Assembly: GCA_020284085.1 (NCBI GenBank)
Contig: JACEVL010000099.1
Location: 2,082,229-2,146,228, forward strand
Direction of reading: 5' to 3'
Length of the DNA stretch: 64,000 nt
Source of the DNA: Aporrectodea caliginosa
Taxonomy: Eukaryota > Annelida > Clitellata > Crassiclitellata > Lumbricidae
Shown in pieces: positions 1-11,629 of this stretch; within the stretch, counting starts at the first letter, position 1, and each line of letters starts with the position of its first letter. Below the pieces are notes generated by a model. That model was not told where the DNA came from, did not search any database, and worked only from the letters and a program-made list of their open reading frames with translations. The translations under genes were made by a program, and so were the position numbers.

Positions 1-666
1 TAATTCGCGCCAGTATTATTATTGTGTCAGGATTTCTCAACTTCTTCTCAAATCTCTTTCTTTCTCCGAAGTACTCCTGTTCCACACTTTTCGTAGACAC
101 CTCCTTTATAGGCCTTTCTATTTTCTCTCTTTCGCCCTGTGACTTAGAGTTGTGTTTAGGTTCTTTGACCTCTACACCAATCTCCTTCATAGCTATGTTG
201 CTATTTCTTACCAGCTGGGGAATTTCTTCTCGACCCACCGTCTTAATACTAGTATCAATATTTACATCAGTATTCGTTCCCACATCAACTGTGCTTACCA
301 CTGACTTACTCAGGACCCGAGCTTTCTTGTATAAGTTCGGTCCCACAATCAATTCTTCAACTAGATTTTCAACTACCAGGGCTTCAGCTTTACCCGTAAA
401 TTCTTCTCCTTGGATATCTATCCATGCCGTAGGATATTTCTCTTTAATACCATTGGCTAGTACACAGGTTACCTTTCTACCAGTGTATGATCTAGGTTTC
501 TCTAAACCTTTCCTAATAGCAACACATGACGCACCCGTATCGTACAAACAATTCACTGTCTGTCCATTAATCTTAACGATGCTCATGTTATCTTTTCCAG
601 TGAGGATCTTATTCTTAGCAGCATTTGCACTCTCATGTTTATAACAAGCTATATGAACGATTGGTC

Positions 667-698
<32 letters not shown>

Positions 699-978
699 AC
701 GCATAGCATTGTAGCCATCGTGTGTACCTTAGCGGTTTGGCCTACTTTGTCACACCTATGAGCATGATGCTGTAATGATCCGCAATGGTAACATCCCTTT
801 TTCTCATTCTCAGCATCATCTCTCACTGTTCTTCTTGTTAGGAAATCCCATCCATTCTTGAACTGGTTCCTCTCTTTAGGATTTCTATATTCTCTGGTCT
901 TACTCTTATTCGGACCACCATTTTGTTTCTCTAAGTCTTCACAATCAGACTCTCTCGTGTGATCTCTAAGATCCTTAT
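1..978 (-). pseudogene. Ty3/gypsy gag-protease fragment, continuation of the split element
   Basis: Read on the minus strand from 978 to the window edge, an open frame encodes a basic linker, a retroviral-type zinc knuckle (C-x2-C-x4-H-x4-C, about 810-770), a run of about ten glutamates (about 700-668) and an aspartic protease core with the motif DTGASC (about 545-530). This is the nucleocapsid and protease part of an LTR-retrotransposon polyprotein. It continues the gag whose first part lies at 7144-8164; the BEL/Pao element at 979-7143 sits between them. The frame resumes with the residues LYKDLRDHT directly next to the junction. The rest of pol lies beyond the left edge of the window. The insertion makes the copy non-functional as it stands. 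Confidence 0.8.
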
Positions 979-1326
979 ACAAAGACAAGAATCGTGTTTG
1001 ATGCATCGGCTACTTATAAAGGTGAATCGTTGAATCAGACAATTAATCAAGGTCCAACGTTGCAACAGCAGTTGACAAACGTCTTGCTCAGATTTCGTAA
1101 GAATCCAATAGCACTGGTTTGTGACGTTGCCGAGGTGTACCTTCGGGTTGAGATGGCCAAGAAAGACAGGCCTTATTTCCGATTCTTGTGGCGCGATATG
1201 GATAAAAACCAAGTTCCAGCCATATATGAATTCTCACGTGTTGTGTTTGGTGTGAATTGTTCACCATTTCTGGCACAGTTTGTTGCCCAAGAACATGCAA
1301 GACGACGTAGTGAACAGTTTCCATTA
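979..1326 (+). repeat. Inverted duplicate of the BEL RT segment
   Basis: These 348 bases are the reverse complement of 3966-4313, which codes for part of the BEL reverse transcriptase. I saw one base difference, giving Val instead of Met in the motif CDVAEMYL. The duplicate forms the outer end of the element where a 3' LTR should be. The two arms are separated by about 2.6 kb. Confidence 0.9.
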
Positions 1327-4300
1327 TCAGAACTGCTATCATCAGAAAATTCTAGTGGGCACAAAGAGTTAATTGGTCGTGTGAAAACAGTTTCTCCAAT
1401 GCGGACCTTGACCACTCGCACATGCCCATCACGTCCAGGATGAACAGAGACGATTCTACCCAAAGGCCAACTTCCTCTGGCTGTATCAGAACTCACAACC
1501 AGAACCACATCGCCGACGTGAAATTCTCTTTTGGATGAACACCATTTCTTTCTTGATCCCAGGCCAGGTAACCACTCTTGCATCCAGCGACGCCAAAAGT
1601 GACGAATAAGTTCTTGAACACGTCTCCAACGCTGTCTTGGATGGTGAATTTCATCAACCGGAACTGGAGCCGCTCGTCTTCCCAGTTCACCGTGCAGGAA
1701 ATGGCTTGGCGTAAGTGGTGCTATGTCGTGTGGATTTGCTGACTGGTATGTCAGTGGTCTTGAATTCATAAGTGCTTCAGCTCCGATAAAAGCACTCATC
1801 AGCTCTTCATCACTGACTTCAGCGTTCCCAAGAATTGCAGTGACGGCACGTTTTGCTGCTTTTATCATGATTTCGAATACTCCTCCGAAGTGCGGTGCGG
1901 CTGGTGGGTTGAAATTCCACTTTAAGTTATGCGAAACTGTGGACTTCAGAATTTTATGTTGATCCAAGTTCGTTATCAGTTCTTGCAACTCTCGATTTGC
2001 TCCAACAAAGTTGCGTCCATTATCAGATGTCAACTCTTCCGGCCATCCTCGACGATTAACAAAACGGAAGAATGCTTTTAAGAAGGAATCCGTATCCAGT
2101 CCATATGCCATCTCTAAATGTACTGCTCTAGTCGTCATGCAAGTAAACAGACACAGAAAACGTTTTTCTCTGCATCTACCTCGACCTCGAATTGTAAGGA
2201 ATGGTCCTGCAAAGTCAAGAGCAGTGTGAACGAAACTTCTCAAAGGACTTGGTAACTTCAGTCTGCCAGTAGGTAATGGCGCCATAATCTGAGTCGCTGA
2301 CTTTGTGGTACGACGCTTACATGTCATGCACACAGTTTCCCATTCTCGAATAGCTTCGCGTGCAGACAGAATCCAATATCTCTTTGATAGCTCTGAAAGT
2401 ACATGATTTGTGCCACAGACATGAGCTCCTTTTTCATGCTCACATTTTACAATCAATCTTGTGATTCCATGTCTTCGAGGCAGGATAATTGGATAACGTG
2501 TATCATATGGCAGGACATCAGCATTAACCAATCTGCTGTTACTTCGCATTAAACCATCTTCATCCAGCTGAGGATTCAGAACTAATAGTTTGCTGCTGGC
2601 TGGCAAGACTTTCTTTTGAAGCAAGGCTCGATACTCTTCATTGAAAACTTCCTGCTGACAAGCTTTTATCAAAAGGATTTCAGAATCTTTTATTTCTTCA
2701 CATTGCAGTTCTCCATGACTCCTCTCCTGCATTTCCAGTCTACAGTTATTGAGGAATCGCAGAACCCATGACTGCACCCGTATCAATCGTCTCCAATCCG
2801 AGTATCGATCTGGGTTTAACCTGTCCTCCAAATTAACAATTGAATTGTTGATGGTTAGGAATGTCGATGTTAAATCTTGATGTCGATCTGCTTTTCTTCT
2901 TTCACACGATATATCATTGCCTGGTTCCATTGGACAAATAGGCCAGTTGTCATCAGCGGTTTGTAAGAACTCTGGACCATTCCACCAAAGGGTTTCACTG
3001 ACGAGACGCGAAGCTGTCAGCCCTCGTGAAGCCAAGTCTGCTGGATTCTGCTCGGATCGAATATGCCTCCATTGATCTGGATTGGTTGACATTTGAATTT
3101 CTCCAATTCTGTTTGCTACAAATGGTTTGTATGCTCTACTCCGACCTCTTATCCAGTGTAGGACATTCATGCTATCACTCCAGAATGTAATACTGGACAG
3201 TTTGATATCAAGTGGAATTGCAATGTTTGTTCCCAGACGAAGTGCTAATACTGCTGCCATTAATTCCAAACGTGGAACACTCGTTGAAGTCAATGGAGCA
3301 ACCTTTGTCTTCGAACATACAAATTGGCTTGACATGCAACCACTTTCATAGATACATCTTGCATATGCAACCGCAGCATAAGCATCAGTGGATGCATCAG
3401 CAAATACATGCAAAGACATTGACAACAGCTTCTCATTCTGTAGACGAATGCATCTTGGAACTTGAATTCTGCTGACATCAACAAGCTCCGAAAACCAATT
3501 CATAACTTCAGCTTTTAGTTCCATGTTCAGTGGTTGATCCCAATCCAAACCACATGACCACATCTTTTGCAACAGAATCTTGGCACGGACAATATACGGT
3601 GCCAAAAATCCCAGTGGATCGAAGAGCGATGCTACCTTTTTAAGTACATTTCGCTTGCTGCAAACGAATCCATCTTCCACTGGTTTAAATCGAAAAGTGA
3701 AAACGTCTTCATGTGCTAACCATATCACACCAAGGGTCTTTGCTCCATACATTTGATCACCTTCAATTTCCATCTCAGTAACTTGATCTTCTGGTGGTAC
3801 ATTCTTCAACACTTCATCCGAATTTGACAACCATTTGCGAGCATGCATATCTGCTTGTCCCAGCAACTCTGACATTTGTCTATACAGTTCCACTCCATCA
3901 TTAACAGATTCCACAGAATCCATACTGTCATCCATATACGTTGACTTCAATATAGTCTCTGCAGCTAATGGAAACTGTTCACTACGTCGTCTTGCATGTT
4001 CTTGGGCAACAAACTGTGCCAGAAATGGTGAACAATTCACACCAAACACAACACGTGAGAATTCATATATGGCTGGAACTTGGTTTTTATCCATATCGCG
4101 CCACAAGAATCGGAAATAAGGCCTGTCTTTCTTGGCCATCTCAACCCGAAGGTACATCTCGGCAACGTCACAAACCAGTGCTATTGGATTCTTACGAAAT
4201 CTGAGCAAGACGTTTGTCAACTGCTGTTGCAACGTTGGACCTTGATTAATTGTCTGATTCAACGATTCACCTTTATAAGTAGCCGATGCATCAAACACGA

Positions 4301-6377
4301 TTCTTGTCTTTGTTGTCACCTTATCAGTTCGAATTACTGGAAAGTGAGGTAAATACCAGCATTTGTCATCTTTATTGCGCTCTTCCAGTTTATGAATGTA
4401 CCCCTTACCCAAATACTGTTCGATAGTTTTGCAGTAAGCACTTTTGACTGTTTGATCTTTGTAGAGTCTCTTTTCGGTACACTCTAAACGCCTAACAGCC
4501 ATGTCGTAATTGTTAGGCAAATCTGGATGGCCATCTTTCCAAGGGATCTGCACTTGATACCTTCCATCAGCATAACACAATGTTGTTCTTGCTTCTTGCA
4601 ATAACATTCGATCATCCTGCGATAAGTCGTTGTTGCTCGATGCTGTAACTTCTTCAACCTCCCAGAACTTACGAAGTGTTGCATTTACTTCATCCACATC
4701 TTCTCGAAGAAAGTACGTATAATTAAAGTTCGTATGAAATGCAGATTCCACTGGCGATGTCTTTCCAACACAAGTCCATCCCAGCGGTGTAAGTCGGGCT
4801 ATTGGTTGACCAGGCTTGCCTCGGACTTCCCTTTGAGCAAAGTGCAAATCTGCATAATCCAAACCGATCAACATGTCAACACGACGTGTCCGAAATACTG
4901 GAAAGTTTATGCCACTAAGATGTGGCCATTTTGCAGAATGTTTTTTCCAATTCACAATTTCCATATTTCCAGTCACATTCTTCGTAGTATAAGCACAGAT
5001 CATCATATTCACTGTTCTATCCAAACTTTGGAGTTGTACATCCACCTGCATTGTTTTAAACACCTCACGTTGTCCATTCAAAACGTTCACTGTTATCTGT
5101 TGTGCGTCAGCGACGAGACCAAGTTCAGCAGCTACATCAGCATTCAAATAGGTCTTTGTACTTCCATCATCCAACAAGGCATTCACTTGAATCTTCTTGT
5201 GACCGTTTTTCAAAATAATTGGAACAGTACGTAGCGAGCACATGTTGAAACAGGCATCATTGGAGACTAACGTTGTATCACTGTTGCCTCCCCTTTCTGC
5301 AGCTTCTGGCGATCGAGAGGTCACAGGCATTCCGATAGGACGATCTTCATGCGATGACCTCGATGTTGCAACGACTCTGGGATTCATGCTTACGTTCCGA
5401 TAACTGATTTTATCCTTGTGCAACAGTCTGTGATGAAGTTTACTACAATTCCCCAGACCACATGGTCGACTGCGAACACAATCTTGACCAAGGTGCGTTC
5501 CTTCCAAACATCGATAACACAATTTCATTTCCTTTGCTACATTCCACCTATCAGACACATCCAGCTGCTCATACCGTTTGCATCTCCAGATTCCATGTTG
5601 ACCTTGACAGAAAGCACAAGTGACCGATTCTTTCTTATAAAGTCTCTGGTTCGGATTCTGACCAAAATAAGATTGTGATGATGAATGCATTCTTCTGTTG
5701 GGATGAACTTTCACTTCGGAAATACCCTGCACAGTTTCACTGGCAACAGTCTGGAATTCTGCTTCTTTCGGAATCCATTCTCTCAGCGTTTCTACATCCT
5801 CAGTCCTTTGATGCTCAAATACCCAACGTTGGTAACTAGCAAGCATGCTCTCGTTCATTTTCTTAAGAAGCTTCAGATACAATGATCCATAGCACAGTTC
5901 CTCTAACCGACCAGAATCCTTCAAATTGATCACTGTAACATCTAGCAAGTCAGAAAATCTGTCTAAATCTTGAGCATTGCCGTTCCTTACTGGCTTGAAA
6001 CTGTCAATATCCTCCATCTGGATTGCAATGTGTCGTCTCACTCCACCATACTTTCGCTCCAACCGTTGTTTTGCTGCTTCATAGCTGGCTGCTGAATGAC
6101 CCAAATTCTCGATGACCTTCAGAGCTTCACCAGAAAGATACTGCCGCAACTGTAGAAGTTTGTACTCAGATGACGTTGGTGCTCGATCGACACAAGCCAT
6201 GAAGGAAGCTTTCCACGATTCATAATTTCTTTTATCACCCGAGAAGACTGGAATTGATACGCGTTTCAACTGTCTCCAGAGATCTTGTCCGATATGTGCA
6301 CTGCCAGTATTTTCACCCGCTGCATAGTTTCGACTTTCACGTTGTCGCTGATCTAGCACCTCTGAAGTGTCAAACAT
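1327..6377 (-). CDS. BEL/Pao gag-pol polyprotein
   Basis: One open frame on the minus strand. In order: a gag domain of the DUF1759 type (about residues 40-220); two cysteine-histidine knuckles (CAFCQGQH and CYRCLEGTH, about 255-300); an aspartic protease with LLDDGSTKTY (about 405); reverse transcriptase with CDVAEMYL and the active-site box YMDD (about 690-850); RNase H (about 1010-1150); an integrase with an H-H-C-C zinc region, then catalytic D, D and E in LDFAGPF, SDNGRNF and GGVFE; and DUF5641 (SPLR...GRIVSV region). Integrase after RNase H excludes copia. The frame then runs about 50 codons into the inverted RT copy, so the natural C-terminus is missing. The methionine at 6377 is probably not the real start, because the gag N-terminus lies upstream in another frame. 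Confidence 0.85.
3966..4313 (-). repeat. Parent arm of the BEL inverted duplicate
   Basis: This is the internal RT-coding segment of the BEL element, matching 979-1326 in opposite orientation over its full length. It lies in frame in the polyprotein and covers the residues from about TRIVFDASATY to ARRRSEQFPL. Confidence 0.9.
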
Positions 6378-6841
6378 CTTGTGCTTTGATGATCGATAAA
6401 TGGGTCGCTTGTACGAGCTTGAACGATAGATGCTGACTCAACGAAGTCTGTTGCCTGGGTTGCACGTTGTGGACTTCCAGCGACTGATGCACCACTTGCT
6501 TCTTCATCTAACTGACGTTGAGCGAGTTTCATAGCTGACGAGAATTCAGATTCTAGTGTTTCCATTTCAGTGCTCGTTTTTTCAATGTTCTGTCTGTCAC
6601 CAGTCACGTTGTAGATGGTCACCAATTGTTCCATAAGCTCCATAGCTTTTTCCATACTATCTGCCAACTGTTGCTGTTTTTCTCGAATTTCCTTCCGTTC
6701 GACAACGACATCGTCCAACAATTTTAACAGACTATGCCGACAACGGGTAAATGTCGCTTTTGATCTGGATTTCGATAGTTTAACCAGTTCAACGTTCGTA
6801 TCTTCTAGTACTTGCGTTTCGGAGTCTGAACCGTCCGCCAT
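6353..6841 (-). CDS. BEL/Pao gag N-terminal coiled-coil segment
   Basis: An open frame of 162 codons starting with MADGSDSETQ about 100 bases downstream of the primer-binding site. It is rich in Lys, Glu, Gln and Leu and looks like a coiled coil, as is common at the N-terminus of BEL gag proteins. It overlaps the start of the main polyprotein frame by 25 bases in a different frame. In related elements gag-pol is usually continuous, so this is either an indel in this copy or a programmed shift. I see no clear slippery heptamer and favour an indel. Confidence 0.7.
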   Translation of the reverse strand: MADGSDSETQVLEDTNVELVKLSKSRSKATFTRCRHSLLKLLDDVVVERKEIREKQQQLADSMEKAMELMEQLVTIYNVTGDRQNIEKTSTEMETLESEFSSAMKLAQRQLDEEASGASVAGSPQRATQATDFVESASIVQARTSDPFIDHQSTRCLTLQRC

Positions 6842-6920
6842 TTTGATTCGATCAAAGTCAAAGTTTCTGCTATAATTTTCGAATTCACTACGATTCTAAC
6901 GATTCGATCGATTAACTTTA

Positions 6921-6942
6921 TAAGAACCACGCTCTGCTACCA
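6921..6942 (-). promoter_or_regulatory. BEL primer-binding site (tRNA complement)
   Basis: The minus strand reads TGGTAGCAGAGCGTGGTTC five bases after the LTR end. The initial TGG is complementary to the CCA end of a tRNA, as expected for priming of minus-strand DNA. I could not identify the tRNA with certainty. Confidence 0.6.
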
Positions 6943-6947
6943 GAAAT

Positions 6948-7143
6948 TGTTCGATAGGCCCATACGATTCGATCAGTTTTAACATTTATTAAGAAGAATT
7001 CAGCAACGTGACTTTACGAAGCGAACACCATGAAAACAAGAACTATATCAAACTAAGAGTCCCAAATCAGTGACGTCACAACCTACCATAGACTATGCAT
7101 TGTCAAAGTAATGACATTAATTAAAACTAAAGTCTTCTGAACA
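6948..7143 (-). repeat. BEL/Pao 5' LTR
   Basis: A 196-bp segment on the minus strand starting TGTTC and ending GAACA, a perfect 5-bp terminal inverted repeat of the kind LTRs carry. It lies between the interrupted gypsy gag and the primer-binding site. The partner 3' LTR is not in the window, so the ends rest on the terminal motif and on where the gypsy homology breaks. Confidence 0.65.
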
Positions 7144-8164
7144 CCCGCTCCTTAAAAGTGGGGACCCACTTCTTTTCTCTACACTCCTTTGCTTCGACAT
7201 AGTTCTGAGCCTGTGTCAGCATGTCTTCTAAGCTCATTTTTCCTTTTTCCTTAAGAAAACATCTCATGTCGTCATCACATGTGATAAAGAACTGGTCTTT
7301 CAAAATCAAGGATTCCAAACCTTCATAATCATCTTTGAATCCTGCCATTAACAACCACTGTCTTAAGTACCTCTGTACTCTCTGTAGGAATTGTTCTACT
7401 GTCTCATCTTCCTGTCTTCTAGAAGTCTTGAAAAGTTTGCGATACCCTCCTTCCGTGAGTTTGAACCTTCTAAGCAATTCTTGCTTTAACTTCTCGTAAT
7501 CATGCGCTTGCTCAACGTCGAGTCTCTGATAGACTTCTAGGGCTTTTCCTTCTAACGACCTAGCAAGTGTCATAGCCCAAAACTTCTCAGGTACCTCATA
7601 CACGGTACACGCCCGTTCAAACCGCAGTAGATAAGCGTCGAGACAACCTCTGTCCTCTCTAAACATCGGAATTTTCACATTCTTAGTGTGATCGCTTGTA
7701 CCTGCGTATTCTCTACCTACACCATTTTGAACGAAATCACCTCTTTCTGCCTGATGCTTATCATGAGCCGCTCTTATCTCCAATTCTTTCAGTTTGATCT
7801 CCTTCATATTTTCTATCTCCAATTGCTTCGGACTCGCTTCTCTAAGTCTATCCTCTCTTTTTAGCGCTTGCCTCTTTTCTTCTCTTGCTATGTCCTCAAC
7901 GCGTTTCTTTTCTTCTCTTGCAATGTCTTCAACGCGTCTCTTTTCTTCGCGTTCTCGTTCTGCTAACCTTTGTTCCTTTTCTAACTCTAATTTCCTCTCC
8001 TCTCGAGCTATCTCATGCTTCTTTTCTTCTCGTGCTAATTCATCTTGTCTCAATTTCTCCGCTTTACATTCTTCTTGTTTTACACGAACAAACTCCCTCA
8101 GTTCCGTTCCTTCGTACCCCAACTCTGAATCAATCTTTATCCATTTTTGAAATTCAGCTGCCAT
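7144..8164 (-). pseudogene. Ty3/gypsy gag, 5' portion, split by BEL
   Basis: On the minus strand from the ATG at 8164 a frame encodes about 340 residues. The N-terminal half is a highly charged coiled coil built from repeats such as EDIAREEK; after it comes a capsid domain of the SCAN-like type (DETVEQFLQRVQRYLRQWL and a following helix). The gypsy homology stops at 7144, where the BEL LTR begins; the stop codon at about 7127 lies inside that LTR. The downstream gag-protease part is found at 978-1. In an intact element the two parts would be one polyprotein acting in particle assembly. Confidence 0.75.
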
Positions 8165-8484
8165 TGCAATGGCTATTAGTTATAGGCGAACGCGCTATAA
8201 AAACTTCGGTAAACACTGTTTAAACTTTCGTGAACTACCTTGACCTGACCTCTTTCACACCAATAATAGTCAACCTTACAAGTGCTATTTTAACCTGACC
8301 TTATAATATCCAATAAACGTCAGCGTCTCAAACTGTCGTTACGTCACGCATCAAATTAGTATGCTAATCGGTCTTTCACCGGCAAATGAATCAAGTAAGA
8401 TCTGTTACTAACGCTACTGTAAAACTAATTACACTAATCCGTGGGTTATATCCCCTAATTAATTATCTAAATTAATTGTTCTAT

Positions 8485-8502
8485 CCCCGGACGTGGCACC
8501 CA
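8485..8502 (-). promoter_or_regulatory. Gypsy primer-binding site
   Basis: The minus strand reads TGGGTGCCACGTCCGGGG just downstream of the LTR end at 8507, in the usual position for tRNA priming. The leader between this site and the gag start at 8164 is about 320 bp and shows no other gene. Confidence 0.55.
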
Positions 8503-8506
8503 GATT

Positions 8507-9291
8507 TGTAACAGTCCCCTAATAATAGATTTTTATCTATTTTCGGGTATACACTGATCGTGTGCACGTGTTACCTATAAAGTTTAAATCCATTGCGATT
8601 GGATGAATGTATGTCAAGTTATATAGTTCAACCAATCAAATAAATGCAACACATTTCAAATTAGAATATTAATTATCATCAAATCGTCAAACTAATGAAA
8701 TGTTATCTAAATATGGTCTCGTTTTCTTGTCTAGGGTAATCTATTAAGATTGTTTAAATTCTATAAACTATCCTTACTTAAACCAGCGCATTCTACAGGG
8801 TATTAGGCCTAAGGGAAATTAAATACCTCCCACGTAGATATTCTTGTAGTCACTTCTGTATAACCCCAACGGACTTTTACTCCAGACAAGCGTAGATCTC
8901 ACTGTGGATGATGATGATGACGATCATGTCTTTAGTTGAGTTGACGAGTGAATCTCTTCTGTAAAATGTAGAACTCACGTAGTATCGCATCTTCTTGTAG
9001 TAAAGTAGAATATGGAAGATTTGAGTGAATCCCTTCGCTCTTATATTCGACTCGCTATCGACTTTAATCCAATAGTCCAGTTTATGGAAGTTCCGACGAA
9101 TTTAACTGCTTACGTGGATTTAAACTTCCACCGAAATCGACCGACGTATAATTCAGTTCGACTATAAGATTCCTTTTGACTGAATCTTATCTCCACAGCA
9201 CTGTACTTATACTCCACGAGTATAGTTCTTATCGTAATCTAACGACTTACGATAAAATACACTTTCGACGCTCTAATGCCTTAACTTGCAC
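8507..9291 (-). repeat. Gypsy 5' LTR, inner part
   Basis: On the minus strand the LTR ends in CTGTTACA at 8507, next to the primer-binding site. A TATA-like GAGTATAAGTAC near 9205 could be the element promoter. The LTR is cut at 9291 by the hAT element and probably continues after 11629; a candidate outer end is TGTCACGG at about 11764. Without the 3' LTR the outer boundary stays open. Confidence 0.5.
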
Positions 9292-9589
9292 CAAGGGCGG
9301 ATCTAGACTTTTTCTGTACGGGGGGCGATTTCTGTGGGTTCCCAATTCCCAAGAGCGATTTAGTAATTATATCAAACGCAATATAAATGTAAACAATTTT
9401 ATACCAAGCAAATAGGCCTAGATGCCAACTGCAAACGTAAATGTAGGCTAATACCTATCAAGTATTATGGATCTATCAAGACAATTGTTTGAAGAATTAA
9501 TAGTCATTTTTATTAACGGTTTAATCTATAATAGTTTCCAAGATCAAAGGAACTATAATTGAAATGACTTATCAAATTAATAGTTTCTC

Positions 9590-9845
9590 AACTCTATATT
9601 AAACATGTTACAAAACAAATTCCAATCTTCTGTTTCCAATCTTTGTGATCGATCACTTTCTCCGCATCTACTTAAATTTCTCGACCTCGCGTTCATGAAG
9701 GCTAAACCGATGAACCTTTCCTGACCCATTTGGTCTTTCAACCATGTTTTTAGTAGACGTAATGAAGAGCAGCTACTCTCAGCTGATGCAAAGCTGTCCG
9801 GTACCGTTAGAAGAATTCTTTTAGGCTTACAAACATTTCGGAATA
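9590..9845 (-). pseudogene. hAT transposase C-terminal dimerisation domain relic
   Basis: The minus strand encodes a short stretch with the hAT dimerisation signature: SFASAESSCSSLRLLKTWL followed by MGQERFIGLAFMN. Compare the family pattern of an A-ER-FS-L element followed by an L-LA-N element. The open stretch covers only the last exon-like part, with stops upstream. It lies in the hAT element at 9292-11621 and is its likely former transposase. Confidence 0.75.
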
Positions 9846-10078
9846 AATTTCAACAAATTTGACACTGAAAAAACCAAATTCTGGTAAAATAATGGCTACA
9901 TGTTTACCGATTGTTATTTCATAAAACAGTAAAACGCCATTGTAGGCCTATGTATCATAACTGCTAATTACTGCACGGATATCAAGGATAGAGAACTCTG
10001 GAGACGACAAGTTGAGGACTCATCGTTGGCCTTGGCCTGACGGAGGAGAAACAAAGAAGAAGAGAAGAGTGACCTAGG

Positions 10079-10385
10079 CGTCACCTTGGACCGAGGCTCA
10101 AATTACGCCAGCACCGTACTGTCGCCCGCATACTCGCTGCTTCTGCTACCTTCAATCTTATCCATGCCTTCGTCACAACTAAACTTGATTATTGTTGCTC
10201 GCTCTACGCTGGCATCCCGGCTGGTCGACTGGGGTGCTTGGATCGGATCTTGTGTTATGCTGCCCGCCTTGTCGGCCGTAAACCCAAATTTGGCCATTTC
10301 TCTAGTTACATTCACGACGTTCTCCACTGGCTCCCCTCTGAGCAGCGGATTGCATTGTATTTGATCATTGATATAAGCGCTTCTC
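10079..10385 (+). pseudogene. LINE (CR1/L2-like) 3' ORF2 relic, first part
   Basis: The plus strand, with frame changes, carries the region after the RT core of CR1/L2-type LINEs: VARILAASATFNLIHAF, TKLDYCCSLYAGIP and LHWLPSEQRI are recognisable against the family pattern (LDYCN, GLP, LHWLP). It is interrupted at about 10386 by a LINE fragment in the opposite orientation and resumes near 10986. It is non-coding today. Confidence 0.7.
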
Positions 10386-10985
10386 ATAGCATAAGCCTTT
10401 CACAAGCGCTCCCAGTCCGAGGTACTCGAGAAAAGGAAGGTTTTAAAGTGAGAGAAAGAGGTAGAGATGCCACCAGAGAGGATGGTAGGGTGCAAAGAAG
10501 GAGAAAGTCCATTCCATAGAGAGGGACACATACAGGCAAATGACCTGGATTGAGCCATTGTGGTCCCCTAACACGGGGAACGTAAAGGTGAAACCGGTCA
10601 GAAGATCTGAGAGGACGCAATGACGTAGCAGAGATGGGACGGAAACTTTGGTGACAAAGATATTTTGGAGCAAGACCCAGTTGAGATTTGAGCAGGAGAA
10701 TGAGAACTTTACATTGGATGCGCACAGAGAGAGGTAGCCAATGAAGTTGTTCAGCCATAAATGTAGAGAATGATATGAGAGAATCGAGGAAGGCGAGCTA
10801 TAAGTCTCGCAGCAGCATTCAGAACGGACTGAAGAGAAGATAGACGAACCTTGGGTAAGCCAACAAGGAGAGAATTGCAATAGTCAATTCGAGAACAGAT
10901 GAAAGCATGGACAATTGAGGTGAAGGTGGAGGAGGAAACAAGTGTGCGAAAAAGCCATGAGGCGCCAAGTTAGAAGTAAGAAGAA
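10386..10985 (-). pseudogene. LINE (CR1/L2-like) relic, inserted antisense
   Basis: The minus strand encodes EQLHWLPLSVRIQCKVL, APKYL and a degenerate WNGLP-like stretch, the C-terminal part of a CR1/L2-type ORF2. It is nested in the plus-strand LINE at 10079-11340. Frameshifts and stops are present. Confidence 0.65.
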
Positions 10986-11340
10986 CGGATAAGCTCAGTG
11001 GATTGTGTTTTAGATTGCTGCCCTATAGTCTGGCGCTGCCTGTTGGGCCTCGCTCCTGCCTATTTTCGTGAGCTCTGCTGCCCTGTCCTTAGTGCTATTG
11101 GGGCTCTCGATCTCTCCGCTCATCAGAACAGGGTCTCCTACTGATCCCTTTTGCCCGTACCTCCAATATGCAGAACCGCACTTTCTCGGTGATAGGTTCT
11201 TTGACCTGGAACGGCCTCCCTCTGGAGCTTCGCCCCTTTCCTAGGACCTTCTCTCCTATGATATTTTCTCACATTAAGTATATTCTTTATGGTCGTACTG
11301 GAGTTGGGAGCGCCTCTGAGTAGTTTTCTTGAAGGGATCG
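10986..11340 (+). pseudogene. LINE (CR1/L2-like) 3' relic, second part
   Basis: This continues the LINE at 10079-10385. GLAPAYFREL, FSVIGSLTWNGLPLELR-like codons and the 3' end GTTGGGAGCGCCTCTGAGTAG are recognisable, with frame changes. The same 3' end recurs at 41820-41900 and 56230-56560. A short ATGA-type tail follows. Confidence 0.65.
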
Positions 11341-11629
11341 ACGCTATCTAAATGTTCGATATGAATGAATGAATTTCATTTTGGTTTTTTTAAGTAAAGA
11401 GTAATAGCGTATTTAATTATTATGGATGGTCAAGTATACATTTTAGCGTATTTAATTATTTAAATGAATGCTGTGTCCGTGTGTGCAGAGACTATATAGG
11501 CTAAAATTAATTTAAAAAACAACACAAATAGCAATCAAATCCTCAAATAAAAAAAAATTAATTATTGGACTCTTAGGGGGGGGGCGATCGCCCCAATCGC
11601 CCCCCTCTGGATCCGCCACTGACTTGCAC

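Larger units (their letters stand above)
979..7143 (-). mobile_element. BEL/Pao LTR retrotransposon, 3' end rearranged
   Basis: The element runs on the minus strand from its 5' LTR (7143-6948) through a primer-binding site, a gag region and one long pol frame with protease, reverse transcriptase, RNase H, integrase and a C-terminal DUF5641-like domain. This domain order is that of the BEL/Pao superfamily. The 3' end is abnormal: shortly after DUF5641, at 1327/1326, the sequence switches to a 348-bp inverted copy of the element's own RT region and then directly to the host gypsy sequence at 978. No 3' LTR is present. The insertion splits a gypsy gag. The near-intact pol frame suggests a recent insertion. 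Confidence 0.85.
9292..11621. mobile_element. hAT transposon with 8-bp target duplication
   Basis: The element starts CAAGGGCGGATCTAG and ends CTGGATCCGCCACTG, imperfect terminal inverted repeats of the hAT type. It is flanked on both sides by the direct repeat ACTTGCAC (9284-9291 and 11622-11629), the 8-bp duplication expected of hAT transposases. Inside are a decayed transposase C-terminus (9590-9845, minus) and LINE fragments (10079-11340), so later insertions have enlarged it to 2330 bp. Confidence 0.85.

Noticed and set aside
24..644. Plus-strand open frame of 206 codons at the left edge
   Set aside because: It is the antisense of the gypsy gag-protease region, whose minus-strand reading has a zinc knuckle and protease motif.
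994..1443. Plus-strand RT-like open frame
   Set aside because: The RT similarity is real but comes from the inverted 348-bp duplicate; the last 39 codons are antisense BEL sequence. It is not a separate gene.
6353..6377. Programmed ribosomal frameshift between BEL gag frames
   Set aside because: No clear slippery heptamer or downstream structure could be recognised; a simple indel is more likely.
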